Assembly: GCA_050952065.1 (NCBI GenBank)
Contig: JBMNKF010000002.1
Coordinates: forward strand, 1-64,000
Length of the DNA: 64,000 nt
Reading direction: 5' to 3'
Source of the DNA: JAXGZG01 sp050952065
GTDB taxonomy: Bacteria; Bacillota; Sulfobacillia; Fermentithermobacillales; Fermentithermobacillaceae
Position 1 is the first letter of the stretch. Each line of letters starts with the position of its first letter. Below are positions 45,232 through 53,787 of this stretch, one piece after another. Under the pieces are notes generated by a model. That model worked only from the letters and a program-made list of their open reading frames with translations, made no database searches and was not told where the DNA came from. The translations under genes and the position numbers were made by a program.

Positions 45232-46332
45232 CTACCCCAAAGCCACTCCAGCCACCTCCTCTCGGTTGCTCTCCCCGGTCACAACGTCAAACACAGGCAC
45301 CCACTTGTCCGAACCTCGTTGAATTCCTTCGCTGACGACCTTGATAATCTGCGAAGGATCGTAGGAACCACTTCCGTAGGATACAGGATTCACGGTCGCC
45401 GCCAAGAGATTGATCTGTTCCAGGACCAATATGTCTGCGCTCGGAACGTGGGCCATGAATACCCTGGTGGGATCTCTGACAATGACCGCAAAGCCGTTTC
45501 GTTCTGCCCAGACACTTGCCCCATGCAAGAAGGTATCCGTGATCGCTCCAGGAACCACAACAGCAGTTGCGCCATTAGTCTGACTAAGGATGACATCTTG
45601 TCTTCCAAGGCAGGTTCTATAGGGCGTTTGGCGCAGTGTGTAAGCAGATGCTCTGTCCGAATGGGACCCCTTGGATGGAAAACACTTACGGTCCAAGAAC
45701 GAAACAAACCCTGTTGATATGGCTTGTTCGGCGAGAATCCTCACATCCGAGCAGTCAGGCAGAGGCCTAGACCAAAGCCAGGCAATCCTTCGGATATCTT
45801 GACCTATACTCGTCAAGTTGTCCTGAGATGACGCTCCCGTAGCGAGAATGGCCCCGTGGGTAACTCGGGGGCTCGCCGCTGCCAACCTGTCCAAAGCGCC
45901 GTCTACCAACACGATATCTGCACCCAAAGCCAGAATCTTTCGGACAACGGCAGCCAATTCCCCGGCGCTTTGGGGCCCCACCAATTCAATGGGAGAAGAC
46001 ACAACCACTCGTCCCAACACCAGGCGGCCCAGAAGTCCAGGTCTTTCAGATACGTCCACTATCTCAAGGCACTCGCCAGAAGCCTCTAAAGCCCCTTCGG
46101 CTGTTGCAACCCACGCACCTTCAGGCGGAGTCACAGATGGTTTCGGCTCTCCCGTCAAAGAATCCACCATCTCACCGTCGCGGCCGCTGGAGATGAGCCC
46201 TATGGTCATGCCTTCTTGGGAAAGACGGGAAGCCAGGTAGTTCATGGTCACCGTTTTCCCTACGTTCTTAGCGGTCCCGACTATGGCCAAAGACTCAACT
46301 CCGCTGTCCATCACCATTTTGGCAAGTTCCAA
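45232..46332 (-). CDS. kamB: Probable lysine 5,6-aminomutase reactivase subunit KamB
   Basis: The protein has a P-loop near its start (VGTAKNVGKTVTMNYLA) and otherwise a nucleotide-binding domain with VDGALDRLAAA, of the kind found between kamA and kamC in lysine clusters. Together with KamC it is assigned to reactivation of the B12 aminomutase. TTG at 46332 is preceded by AGGAGGTGATC, an almost complete anti-16S match, and is preferred over GTG 46341. It lies 48 bases after the kamA stop. Confidence 0.8.
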   Translation of the reverse strand: MELAKMVMDSGVESLAIVGTAKNVGKTVTMNYLASRLSQEGMTIGLISSGRDGEMVDSLTGEPKPSVTPPEGAWVATAEGALEASGECLEIVDVSERPGLLGRLVLGRVVVSSPIELVGPQSAGELAAVVRKILALGADIVLVDGALDRLAAASPRVTHGAILATGASSQDNLTSIGQDIRRIAWLWSRPLPDCSDVRILAEQAISTGFVSFLDRKCFPSKGSHSDRASAYTLRQTPYRTCLGRQDVILSQTNGATAVVVPGAITDTFLHGASVWAERNGFAVIVRDPTRVFMAHVPSADILVLEQINLLAATVNPVSYGSGSYDPSQIIKVVSEGIQRGSDKWVPVFDVVTGESNREEVAGVALG

Positions 46333-46379
46333 GGGGATCACCTCCTAAGAGACCCAGACTGCTTTTGGCCACGCCCCCC

Positions 46380-47644
46380 TCAATGGTTATGGCGTCTTTG
46401 AAGTCGTTCCGTTTCTTCAGGCACAAGACTCACTTTGTCTCCAGAAAGCAGCGAAGCGACGCCTCCAAGTCCTTTGTGGTACCCGCCGCAGATGCGGCAC
46501 CTTCCGTCTTCATCTACTCTATCGCCGGGATCGTACTTGGGTTCTTTGTATGCCGCTATAACGCCTTCGTAGTTCCTTACCACTACCGTATCGGCGCTGG
46601 CTGATAGGATGTACTGGGGACTTAGGGGAATCTTTCCGCCGCCCCCAGGAGCATCCACCACATAAGTAGGCACGGCAAAGCCAGTGGTGTGGCCCCTTAG
46701 ACTCTCCATTATCTCCAAACCCTCGGCTATGGATGTTCTGAAGTGATCTAGCCCCCATGTGAGGTCGCACTGATAGATGTAATAGGGTTTGACCCTGATC
46801 TTGACCAAGCCTCTTACCAGGTCTCTCATAATCGAAGGACAGTTGTTGATCCCCCGCAGTAGTACGCTTTGGTTGCCTAAGGGAATCCCATGGTCGGTCA
46901 AAATGGCACACGCCCTGGAGGCCTCGGGAGTGATTTCCATAGGATGGTTAAAATGAGTGTTGAGATAGACAGGATGATACTTAGACAGGATCTTGGCCAA
47001 GTCTACGGTGACCCTTTGGGGCATTACCACAGGGATTCTGCTTCCAATCCTGATAATCTCCACGCTGGGAATATCTCTCAAGGCCTTAAGAATTGAGTCC
47101 AATCGCTCATCAGAGAGCGTAAGGGGATCGCCGCCAGATACCAGCACATCCCGAACGTCTTTGTGCCGGCGTATGTATTCCAAGCCGGCTTCGATCCTCT
47201 CCTGAGATGCCGCCATGTCAGTTATGCCTACCACCCTGCGTCTCGTACAGTGTCTACAGTACATTGAGCACTGTTCAGTTACCAGAAACAGAACTCTGTC
47301 AGGATAGCGGTGTACCAAACCTTCTACGGGTGAGTCAGCGTCTTCGGCCAGGGGATCTACAGACTCCCACGGCTTCACTTCTGCCTCTTGGCCTCTGGGT
47401 ACTGCCTGAAGCCGTATTGGACACGTCTCAGATTCGGGATCCATTAGGCTGGCGAAATACGGGGTAATGGCCATGCGGACCCTGGTAAGGGCCTTCTGTA
47501 TCCCTCTATAGCCTTTGGGGTTAAGCGGACTACTTTCGAAAGAGTGTCAATGTCCTCGATCCGGTTCCTCCACTGCCAGTGCCAGTCGGCCCACTCTCTC
47601 TCCGAAACATCCTTCCAAACCGGAATGTCTTTCCAGTGCCGCAA
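46380..47644 (-). pseudogene. kamA: Lysine 2,3-aminomutase KamA, one-base frameshift
   Basis: KamA is a radical SAM/PLP enzyme converting L-lysine to L-beta-lysine, the pathway entry. Translation likely starts at TTG 47644 behind AAGGAGG. The N-terminal 40-odd residues (HWKDIPVWKDVSEREWADWH) end in one frame at about VVRLTP. The remaining 364 residues continue in the next frame (KGYRGIQKAL, then MAITPYFASLMD). One missing C in the CCCC run at 47520-47517 explains the break; with five C the product is 421 residues, the family length. The radical SAM cysteines CSMYCRHC and the PLP-lysine region GGGGKIPL are intact. As written the gene is broken; sequence error is possible. Confidence 0.88.
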
Positions 47645-47660
47645 TGTCGCGTTTACCTCC

Positions 47661-48744
47661 TTACGCCGATATACCTGGGAACATCTCCTCAAGTATACCT
47701 CGTAGTCTGGGGCTGGACCTGACCAATTGTATGGCGTATTGTGCGTGTCCTTTCGCATACCCGTTACCTATCAAGAGTTCAACATCGGCCCCTACCCCTT
47801 CGGCCCCCAAAGCAGCCGCCGTAAAACTAGTGGCCATTGAAAAGAAGTACACTTTGCCGCCATCCCTGGTACATAAGATAGATGCCATTTCGGTACCGGG
47901 AACATTGACGCAGTTGATGGTGAGGTCGGCTTTCTTCCCTCCGTTGGCTTCAGTCACCATCTTCATGATGCCCAAGGCGTCTCTAGCGTCTCCCGCCAGT
48001 ACCATGTCGCAAGCTCCGAGCCTCACGGCGCGATCCGCCGAAGTCTCGCTGTGCGCCAAGCCGATTATCCTGGCCCCATGTCCCGCTTTGTCCCTGGCCA
48101 CCTGAGAACATATTAGGCCCGATTTGCCTCCGCTCCCATCACCAAAACCGTATCGCCGGGCTTGACCAGTCTCGCAACCTGGGCGGGTGCTCCTGCCACA
48201 TCTAGCAGCGCCAAAGCCAGTCGCTGGGAGAAGTCTTCGGGTATTACCGAAAACGATCCAGACTCAAACACCACAGCAGTGCCCTCTACGTCAACTTGGT
48301 CTTTGTCAAGATGAACCGCTCTTACCCGAGTAATGTTAAGAGGAGTAAGAGACAGAGAAACCAGGGTGGCCACCAGGTCGCCCACTTTGGCGGCATCTCT
48401 TCCCGCAACCCTGGGGCCGAACTCTCTCACAGTCCCCAGAAGCATGCCGCCAGAGCCTGTCACAGGATTATGCATTTTGCCCCTTTTGGCCACTATATCC
48501 GAGACGGTTCGGGCAACGTGTTGTTGCTTTTCCATCGTGGTCAGAGAAGGATCGCACCGTCCGAGGATCTCTTGAAGCTGGCAGAGTCAATATTGAGGGT
48601 CCTAACGTCCACCAACATCTCGTTGTCGTAGATGGCGGGAGAATTGTCTATTCTCCATGCGGCTTGAGGCAACCCGCCTTCAGGCTCCAAGACCCGGTGG
48701 CTTCCGTATGGGCATCCTCTCTTGTAACCCAAGGTATCTTTCAC
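47661..48744 (-). pseudogene. kdd: L-erythro-3,5-diaminohexanoate dehydrogenase Kdd, two frameshifts
   Basis: Kdd oxidises 3,5-diaminohexanoate to 5-amino-3-oxohexanoate with NAD(P). GTG at 48744 behind GGAGGG opens YKRGCPYGSHRVLEPEGGLP and runs to DSASF. The frame then shifts at about 48574 to one reading QEILGRC and HNPVTGSGGMLLGTV up to VLVMGA, and shifts again at about 48130 into GGKSGLICSQVARDKAG and the Rossmann C-terminal part. Both breaks equal a single missing base (TTC|CAA and GCG|GGA would restore them), giving 361 residues. It is first in the kam operon, directly behind the sigma-54 promoter. Confidence 0.87.
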
Positions 48745-48784
48745 GCCTTTTCCCTCCAAGGCTTTCTTCACTCTATATGGAGAA

Positions 48785-48800
48785 AGCAAAAACCGTGCCA
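48785..48800 (-). promoter_or_regulatory. Consensus sigma-54 (-24/-12) promoter of the kdd-kam operon
   Basis: The minus strand reads TGGCACG-GTTT-TTGCT, which equals the sigma-54 consensus TGGCACG-N4-TTGCW at every defined position with the 12-base spacing between GG and GC. The predicted start is near 48774, about 30 bases before the kdd GTG. A sigma-54 activator gene ends 10 bases upstream of the site. Confidence 0.88.
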
Positions 48801-48810
48801 ACGTGTCAGA

Positions 48811-50199
48811 CTAGATACCGAGGGTTTTGATACGGTACTGGAGAGTCTGCCTGGGCATACCCAAGAGCCTGGCGGCTCCGGACACAGATCCGGCCTGCTT
48901 GAGTGCAGCCACTATGACAGCCCGCTCCTGTTCTTTTAGTTCGGTCCTGAAGGTTTTGGCCGGCGAGGGTGCATCTCCGAACAAAGAGGCTGTAGCCAGG
49001 ATACCTCGTACCACAGGGGGAATGTCGCCGATATCCACAGTTGGACCTCTGGCAAGAGCCAGACTTCCCTCTATGGCGTGTTCCAGTTCCCTCACGTTCC
49101 CGGGCCAGTCGTAGGTCAAGAACGCCGACATGACCTGGGGTGATACGAACGCGGGTACTTCTTGTGGCGAGTGCTTTCTGAGAAAATGCTCGCAAAGCAG
49201 GGGGATGTCTTCTCGCCTCTCTCTGAGCGGAGGCAGCGTTATCTCCACCACTGCAAGCCTAAAGTAAAGATCTTGCCTGAGGAGCCCCGATGCCACAGCC
49301 TGCCTGGGCGGAACACTGCAAGAAGATATGATTCTCGCGTCCACTTGCCGCTCTCGAGTATCGCCTACCCGCCTCACCACTTTCTCTTGGATTACCCGAA
49401 GGAGTTTGGCCTGAAGGCCTAGGGGCATAGAGTCGATTTCATCCAAGTACAGGGTGCCTCCTGATGCTAGTTCGAAGAGCCCTGGCCGATCCACCGATCC
49501 CGTAAAACTGCCTTTAGAGGTCCCAAACATCAAGCCTTCCAGAAGGCTTTCTGGAATGGCGGCGCAATTCTGCGCCACAAATGGTCGGTTCCATCTGGTG
49601 GAAGCCGAATGGATGGACTGCACCACAAGTTCTTTGCCTGTGCCCGTCTCGCCCCAAACCATTACGCTGGAGTTGCTCTTTGCAACTTTCCCGATGCGGG
49701 ACTTTACCTCGAGCATGGCCTGGGACAGACCCACTATATCGTCGACCGTGTACAGTCTTTGGGATTGGGGGCCGGTCCTCTCCGTTCTGGAATCGCCTTT
49801 GTGACGCAATTCTCGGCGCAGATCTAGGATTTTCTCGGACATCTCTTTGATGCGAGTGATGTCTGTGGAGACTTCGCAAGCCCCCACTACTTTTCCGTCC
49901 AGTTCTATGGGGTAAGTTGAGTTGATGGTGGTTATCTTTTTGCCCTTGTAGTTGGTGAAAGTCTGCTGCTGCTCAAATTCGGGCACCCCGGTCTTGAGAA
50001 CTCGCAAAAGGGTGCTGGAGTTGTGGTCAAGGGAAGGATACACGTCCAACAGCCTTTTCCCCACAACTTCATCTTTGGAAAGACCGTCGAGAAGCGACGC
50101 TACCCTATTGTAGACAACAGTAATCCCGTTTTCATCGACCACGTGGATACCTTGGCTTATCGACTCCAGGACAACCATAAGTGACCTTAGAAGGTCCAT
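48811..50199 (-). CDS. Sigma-54-dependent activator with PAS sensor, likely regulator of lysine fermentation
   Basis: The 462-residue protein has an N-terminal PAS domain (about 5-115), an AAA+ domain with Walker A GETGTGKE (about 173-180), the sigma-54 contact loop GSFTGS (a GAFTGA variant, about 220-225), Walker B GGTLYLDEID and arginine fingers. A Fis-type helix-turn-helix closes it (GSVSGAARLLGMPRQTLQYR). The layout resembles RocR, which controls amino acid catabolism. A perfect sigma-54 promoter for kdd-kam lies just downstream, so that operon is the probable target. The PAS ligand is unknown. ATG at 50199 follows AAAGGACAGG. Confidence 0.93.
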   Translation of the reverse strand: MDLLRSLMVVLESISQGIHVVDENGITVVYNRVASLLDGLSKDEVVGKRLLDVYPSLDHNSSTLLRVLKTGVPEFEQQQTFTNYKGKKITTINSTYPIELDGKVVGACEVSTDITRIKEMSEKILDLRRELRHKGDSRTERTGPQSQRLYTVDDIVGLSQAMLEVKSRIGKVAKSNSSVMVWGETGTGKELVVQSIHSASTRWNRPFVAQNCAAIPESLLEGLMFGTSKGSFTGSVDRPGLFELASGGTLYLDEIDSMPLGLQAKLLRVIQEKVVRRVGDTRERQVDARIISSCSVPPRQAVASGLLRQDLYFRLAVVEITLPPLRERREDIPLLCEHFLRKHSPQEVPAFVSPQVMSAFLTYDWPGNVRELEHAIEGSLALARGPTVDIGDIPPVVRGILATASLFGDAPSPAKTFRTELKEQERAVIVAALKQAGSVSGAARLLGMPRQTLQYRIKTLGI

Positions 50200-50292
50200 A
50201 TCATCCTGTCCTTTCTCGAGGGCGTGCGCCCAATATTCGGCACATGCTCAAGATTCGGCAGGCGATGTCCAGATCCTCTCGTCGAATTGCTT

Positions 50293-51996
50293 TTACATAG
50301 CCTCGGGCGCAGAAACGCCAATTGCCCTGAGAGCGTTGGCAAGGACTATTTGAGCCAGCCTGGTCAAGTAGAGTCGCGCCTCAGAAAGTTTGCGGTCCTC
50401 ACCCAGCACCCGGCACTTGGTGTAGAAAGTGTGGAAAAGGGACGCCACATCCATCATGTACTTGATTATCCGGTTAGGCTCCCTTGCTTTGGCGACTTCG
50501 TGCACCTCCTCGGGGAAGGCCGCAAGCATCTTCATGAGGTTCAGCTCAGACGGGTCCTTGAGAAGTCCGAACTCCACTTCGCTGGGGCCGGCCGCTACGT
50601 TGAAGCCTTCTTGATTGGCTTGCCTAAAGATGGAGGCTATGCGGGCGTGAGCGTACTGAACATAGTACACGGGATTATCGTTACTCTGAAGTCTGGCCAA
50701 GTCCATGTCGAAGTCAAGGTGGCTCTCGGGAGATCGCATTAAGAAGAAGAATCTCGCTGCGTCTTTTCCCACTTCCTCCAAAAGCTCATCCATTGTGATG
50801 AACTCTCCCCCTCGTTTGGACATCTTCACCAGTTCATTGCCCTTCATCAGTCTTACGGTCTGTACTATGAGGATCTCCAGGCACTCCTTGGGATAGCCGA
50901 GGCCCATCATCCCCGCTGACAGCCTGTTGATATAGCCGTGATGGTCGGGGCCCAGGATGTCTATGAGGTGGTCGAAGCCGCGTTCCAGCTTGTTCTTGTG
51001 ATAGGCTAGATCGGGCACTATATAGGTGGTTGACCCTTCTTCGTCGGACTTCACCAGTACCCGGTCCTTGTCGTCGCCAAACTCAGTTGACCTAAACCAT
51101 AGTGCACCGTCTTTTTCGTAGGTTAGTCCTTTGGCTTTCAAGACTTCGATGACATGGTTGTGTGCGCCCGAATCCCGTAGAGACTTCTCAGAAAACCAAG
51201 TATCGAACTCAAGTCCGTAGTCAAGAAGCGTTCGCTTCTGCCAAGCTATTATGCGTTCCAACGCGTATTTTTTGATGATTTCGTGTCTCTCGTCATAGGG
51301 CAGATCGCACAGGGATGAGCCTTTTTCCTGCACTAGGTCTCGGGCAAGGTCCTTGATGTAATCTCCTTGGTAACCGTTTTCGGGCATCTCTACATCTTGC
51401 CCAAGAATCTGCCTGTAACGGACTTCAAGGGAATCGGCCAAAACGTCTGTCTGATTGCCTGCGTCGTTGATATAAAACTCCCTTGAGACCTTACAGCCTG
51501 ACATCTCCAGTAGGGATGCAAGGCAATCTCCCACTGCCGCTGCTCTTGCGTTCACGACATTCAGAGGTCCCGTGGGGTTTGCACTAACAAACTCCAAAAG
51601 GACGTTTCTGCCCCTGCAGTAGTTGGTCCGCCCATAGGCCGGCCCTTCGGACCAGATCCGGGCCATGGCTTTCTCTAGCCAAGTCCTGTCCAGGAAAAGG
51701 TTGAGAAAACCCGGCCCCGCTATATCGATCCTGAGGATCGGCGAATCTTCAACGTCTAAGTGTTTCACGATAATCCCGGCGACGGTCCGTCCATCGGTTC
51801 TTGCCTGCCTGGCCATGGCCATGGGCGCTCCCGTGGCAAAATCACCATGCTCAGGCCTTGGGGGAATCTCTATCTTGATCTCAATCGAAAGATCCTTGGG
51901 CAATTCGCCTTTATCTTGGGCCTTTTCCACGGCCTTTGCAATGCGTGCCGCAATATCTTGCTTTATCTCCATAAGTACGCTGGACTCATCCTGCAA
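50293..51996 (-). CDS. argS: Arginyl-tRNA synthetase
   Basis: ArgS charges tRNA-Arg. The protein has the N-terminal Add-1 domain (IKIEIPPRPEHGDFATGAP), the class I HIGH-like element in FVSANPTGPLNV, the insert FYINDAGNQ and a KMSKRGG motif, followed by the DALR anticodon-binding domain. The frame is open to 52005. TTG at 51996 is well spaced from AGGAG; ATG at 51972 is an alternative. It is preceded by speB with 15 bases or less between them. Confidence 0.95.
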   Translation of the reverse strand: MQDESSVLMEIKQDIAARIAKAVEKAQDKGELPKDLSIEIKIEIPPRPEHGDFATGAPMAMARQARTDGRTVAGIIVKHLDVEDSPILRIDIAGPGFLNLFLDRTWLEKAMARIWSEGPAYGRTNYCRGRNVLLEFVSANPTGPLNVVNARAAAVGDCLASLLEMSGCKVSREFYINDAGNQTDVLADSLEVRYRQILGQDVEMPENGYQGDYIKDLARDLVQEKGSSLCDLPYDERHEIIKKYALERIIAWQKRTLLDYGLEFDTWFSEKSLRDSGAHNHVIEVLKAKGLTYEKDGALWFRSTEFGDDKDRVLVKSDEEGSTTYIVPDLAYHKNKLERGFDHLIDILGPDHHGYINRLSAGMMGLGYPKECLEILIVQTVRLMKGNELVKMSKRGGEFITMDELLEEVGKDAARFFFLMRSPESHLDFDMDLARLQSNDNPVYYVQYAHARIASIFRQANQEGFNVAAGPSEVEFGLLKDPSELNLMKMLAAFPEEVHEVAKAREPNRIIKYMMDVASLFHTFYTKCRVLGEDRKLSEARLYLTRLAQIVLANALRAIGVSAPEAM

Positions 51997-52011
51997 AAGG
52001 AACATCTCCTT

Positions 52012-52911
52012 TCAAGCCCTGCTTGTGCCCTCATCATCCAGATCATTGGCCAGCAAGAGCAAACACTCCCGGACTATGGCTGCAGCCAAAAGCCCTGTCT
52101 GGCCGGTGGAATCGTATGCCGGTGCGACCTCTACCAAATCCACTCCAACGATGTTGGCCCCCTTCATACATGAAAGGGCATCCAGGAGTTCTCGTGAAGT
52201 GATGCCGCCCGGTTCTGGCACTCCGGTGCCCGGGGCAAAAGCCGGATCAACCACGTCAATGTCGATAGAAAGGTACACGGGCTTATCCTGAACCCTGGGC
52301 ATGACTGACCGAACAGGCTCCAGTACGTGATAGAAATGGATCTCGCTCATCCCTTGTGAGGTGTCCAGTTCGCCCTTATCTGCGGATCTTATCCCAATCT
52401 GGTAAAGCCTGGATGGGCCCAATAAGTCTATTACCCTGCGCATAACCGTAGCGTGAGACCACGCGGTACCCGTGTATTCCTCCCTCAAATCCGCATGGGC
52501 ATCAAATTGAATAACCACAAGGTCAGGGTATTTACGCAGCACGGAATCAACGAGAGCCCACGACAAAAGGTGTTCCCCGCCAAGCGCCAGGAATTTCTGA
52601 CCGTTCTCCAAGATATGTCTAGACGCCGTCTTTATGGCATCTAAGGCATCCTGAACATTGCCCAGGGGCAGCACCAAGTCGCCTGCATCATAGACGCACG
52701 TGGGTTCCAGGCAGCGGCTTTGCCTAAGAGAGTAGTCCTCTAGGGCGTGAGATGCCTCTCTTATGGCAGTCGGCCCAAACCTGGCCCCCGGCCTGAAAGA
52801 GGTGGTCTCATCCAAAGGGACTCCCAAGACCACAATGGGCGCCGAAGCGCTATCCGAGGACCACAAGAGCCGGCCCATTGGAGCCCAGGCTACTTGCGCG
52901 CCGCTACCCAA
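52012..52911 (-). CDS. speB: Agmatinase (ureohydrolase family)
   Basis: Agmatinase hydrolyses agmatine to putrescine and urea, feeding SpeE. The 299-residue protein has the Mn-binding blocks LGGEHLLS, FDAHADLR and SIDIDVVDPAFAPGTG. TTG at 52911 is seven bases from GGAGGG. It is 39 bases downstream of speE, the B. subtilis arrangement, which favours agmatinase over arginase. Confidence 0.93.
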   Translation of the reverse strand: MGSGAQVAWAPMGRLLWSSDSASAPIVVLGVPLDETTSFRPGARFGPTAIREASHALEDYSLRQSRCLEPTCVYDAGDLVLPLGNVQDALDAIKTASRHILENGQKFLALGGEHLLSWALVDSVLRKYPDLVVIQFDAHADLREEYTGTAWSHATVMRRVIDLLGPSRLYQIGIRSADKGELDTSQGMSEIHFYHVLEPVRSVMPRVQDKPVYLSIDIDVVDPAFAPGTGVPEPGGITSRELLDALSCMKGANIVGVDLVEVAPAYDSTGQTGLLAAAIVRECLLLLANDLDDEGTSRA

Positions 52912-52950
52912 TGATGATCCCTCCGCTTATCCAGAGCCCGCAATTTGCCT

Positions 52951-53787
52951 CTACTTATGAATGCCCAAATCCTTTAGGGTTTTGGGACCAAAGACGAACG
53001 ACATCTCGTGGATTTCTGGAGTGTAATACTTGAGTCCCCAATCAGGTCCCGGCACCCTGCACGGTTTGCTGGGGTCCGGACCCTTTGAGCCACAAGTATA
53101 GCTCCACAAGCCGCCAGGGTATGTGGGCATAGGGGACGAAAACAGCCTTGTTATAGGAAAAGCGGTGGCGACCCTATCCAGAATTCGCTTCACTAGGTGG
53201 GGCTCCACTAGGGGAGCCTCGGTCTGGGCCGTCATGATCCCTCCCGGTCTGAGCGCCTTGCTCACAGAGGCGTAGAATTCGGAAGTGAACAGCACGACGC
53301 CCGGGCCGATTGGGTCCGTGGCATCAACGATGATCACGTCGAACTGACCCTCGGTCTTTGCCACGTATTCCAGTCCGTCGCCTATGATGACGTTAGCCCT
53401 GGGATCGCTAAAGCCCGAGCTCCAAAGGGGCATGTACTCCTTGGCGGCTTCGATCACCTCGCCATCGATGTCAACAAGCGTCGCCTCTTTGACACATGGG
53501 TGACGCAGAACTTCTCTTAGGGAGCCGCCGTCCCCTCCGCCGATCACCAAGACTCTCTCGGGGTTAGGGTGGGAGAACATAGGCACGTGGACCAAGGTCT
53601 CGTGGTACAGGTACTCATCTTTCTCCGCAGTCTGGATAACGTTGTCGAGTACCAACACCCTCCCAAATTGAACCGTGTCATAGATGGCCATATTCTGGTA
53701 TTTGGTCTTCTTGCTAATGACTACGGATTTCACTTTGAGGGATATCCTCATGCCTTCTAGCCATTCTTCGGTAAACCAAAGCTCCAA
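52951..53787 (-). CDS. speE: Spermidine synthase (polyamine aminopropyltransferase)
   Basis: SpeE moves aminopropyl from decarboxylated SAM to putrescine. The protein matches B. subtilis SpeE along its length: LELWFTEEW start, GRVLVLDNVIQTAEKDEYLYHE, the SAM motif VIGGGDGGSLREVLRH and DATDPIGPG. TTG at 53787 lies eight bases behind GGAGG; an ATG at 53802 would overlap that site. The gene is divergent from the adjacent penicillin-binding protein with almost no space between the frames. Confidence 0.94.
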   Translation of the reverse strand: MELWFTEEWLEGMRISLKVKSVVISKKTKYQNMAIYDTVQFGRVLVLDNVIQTAEKDEYLYHETLVHVPMFSHPNPERVLVIGGGDGGSLREVLRHPCVKEATLVDIDGEVIEAAKEYMPLWSSGFSDPRANVIIGDGLEYVAKTEGQFDVIIVDATDPIGPGVVLFTSEFYASVSKALRPGGIMTAQTEAPLVEPHLVKRILDRVATAFPITRLFSSPMPTYPGGLWSYTCGSKGPDPSKPCRVPGPDWGLKYYTPEIHEMSFVFGPKTLKDLGIHK

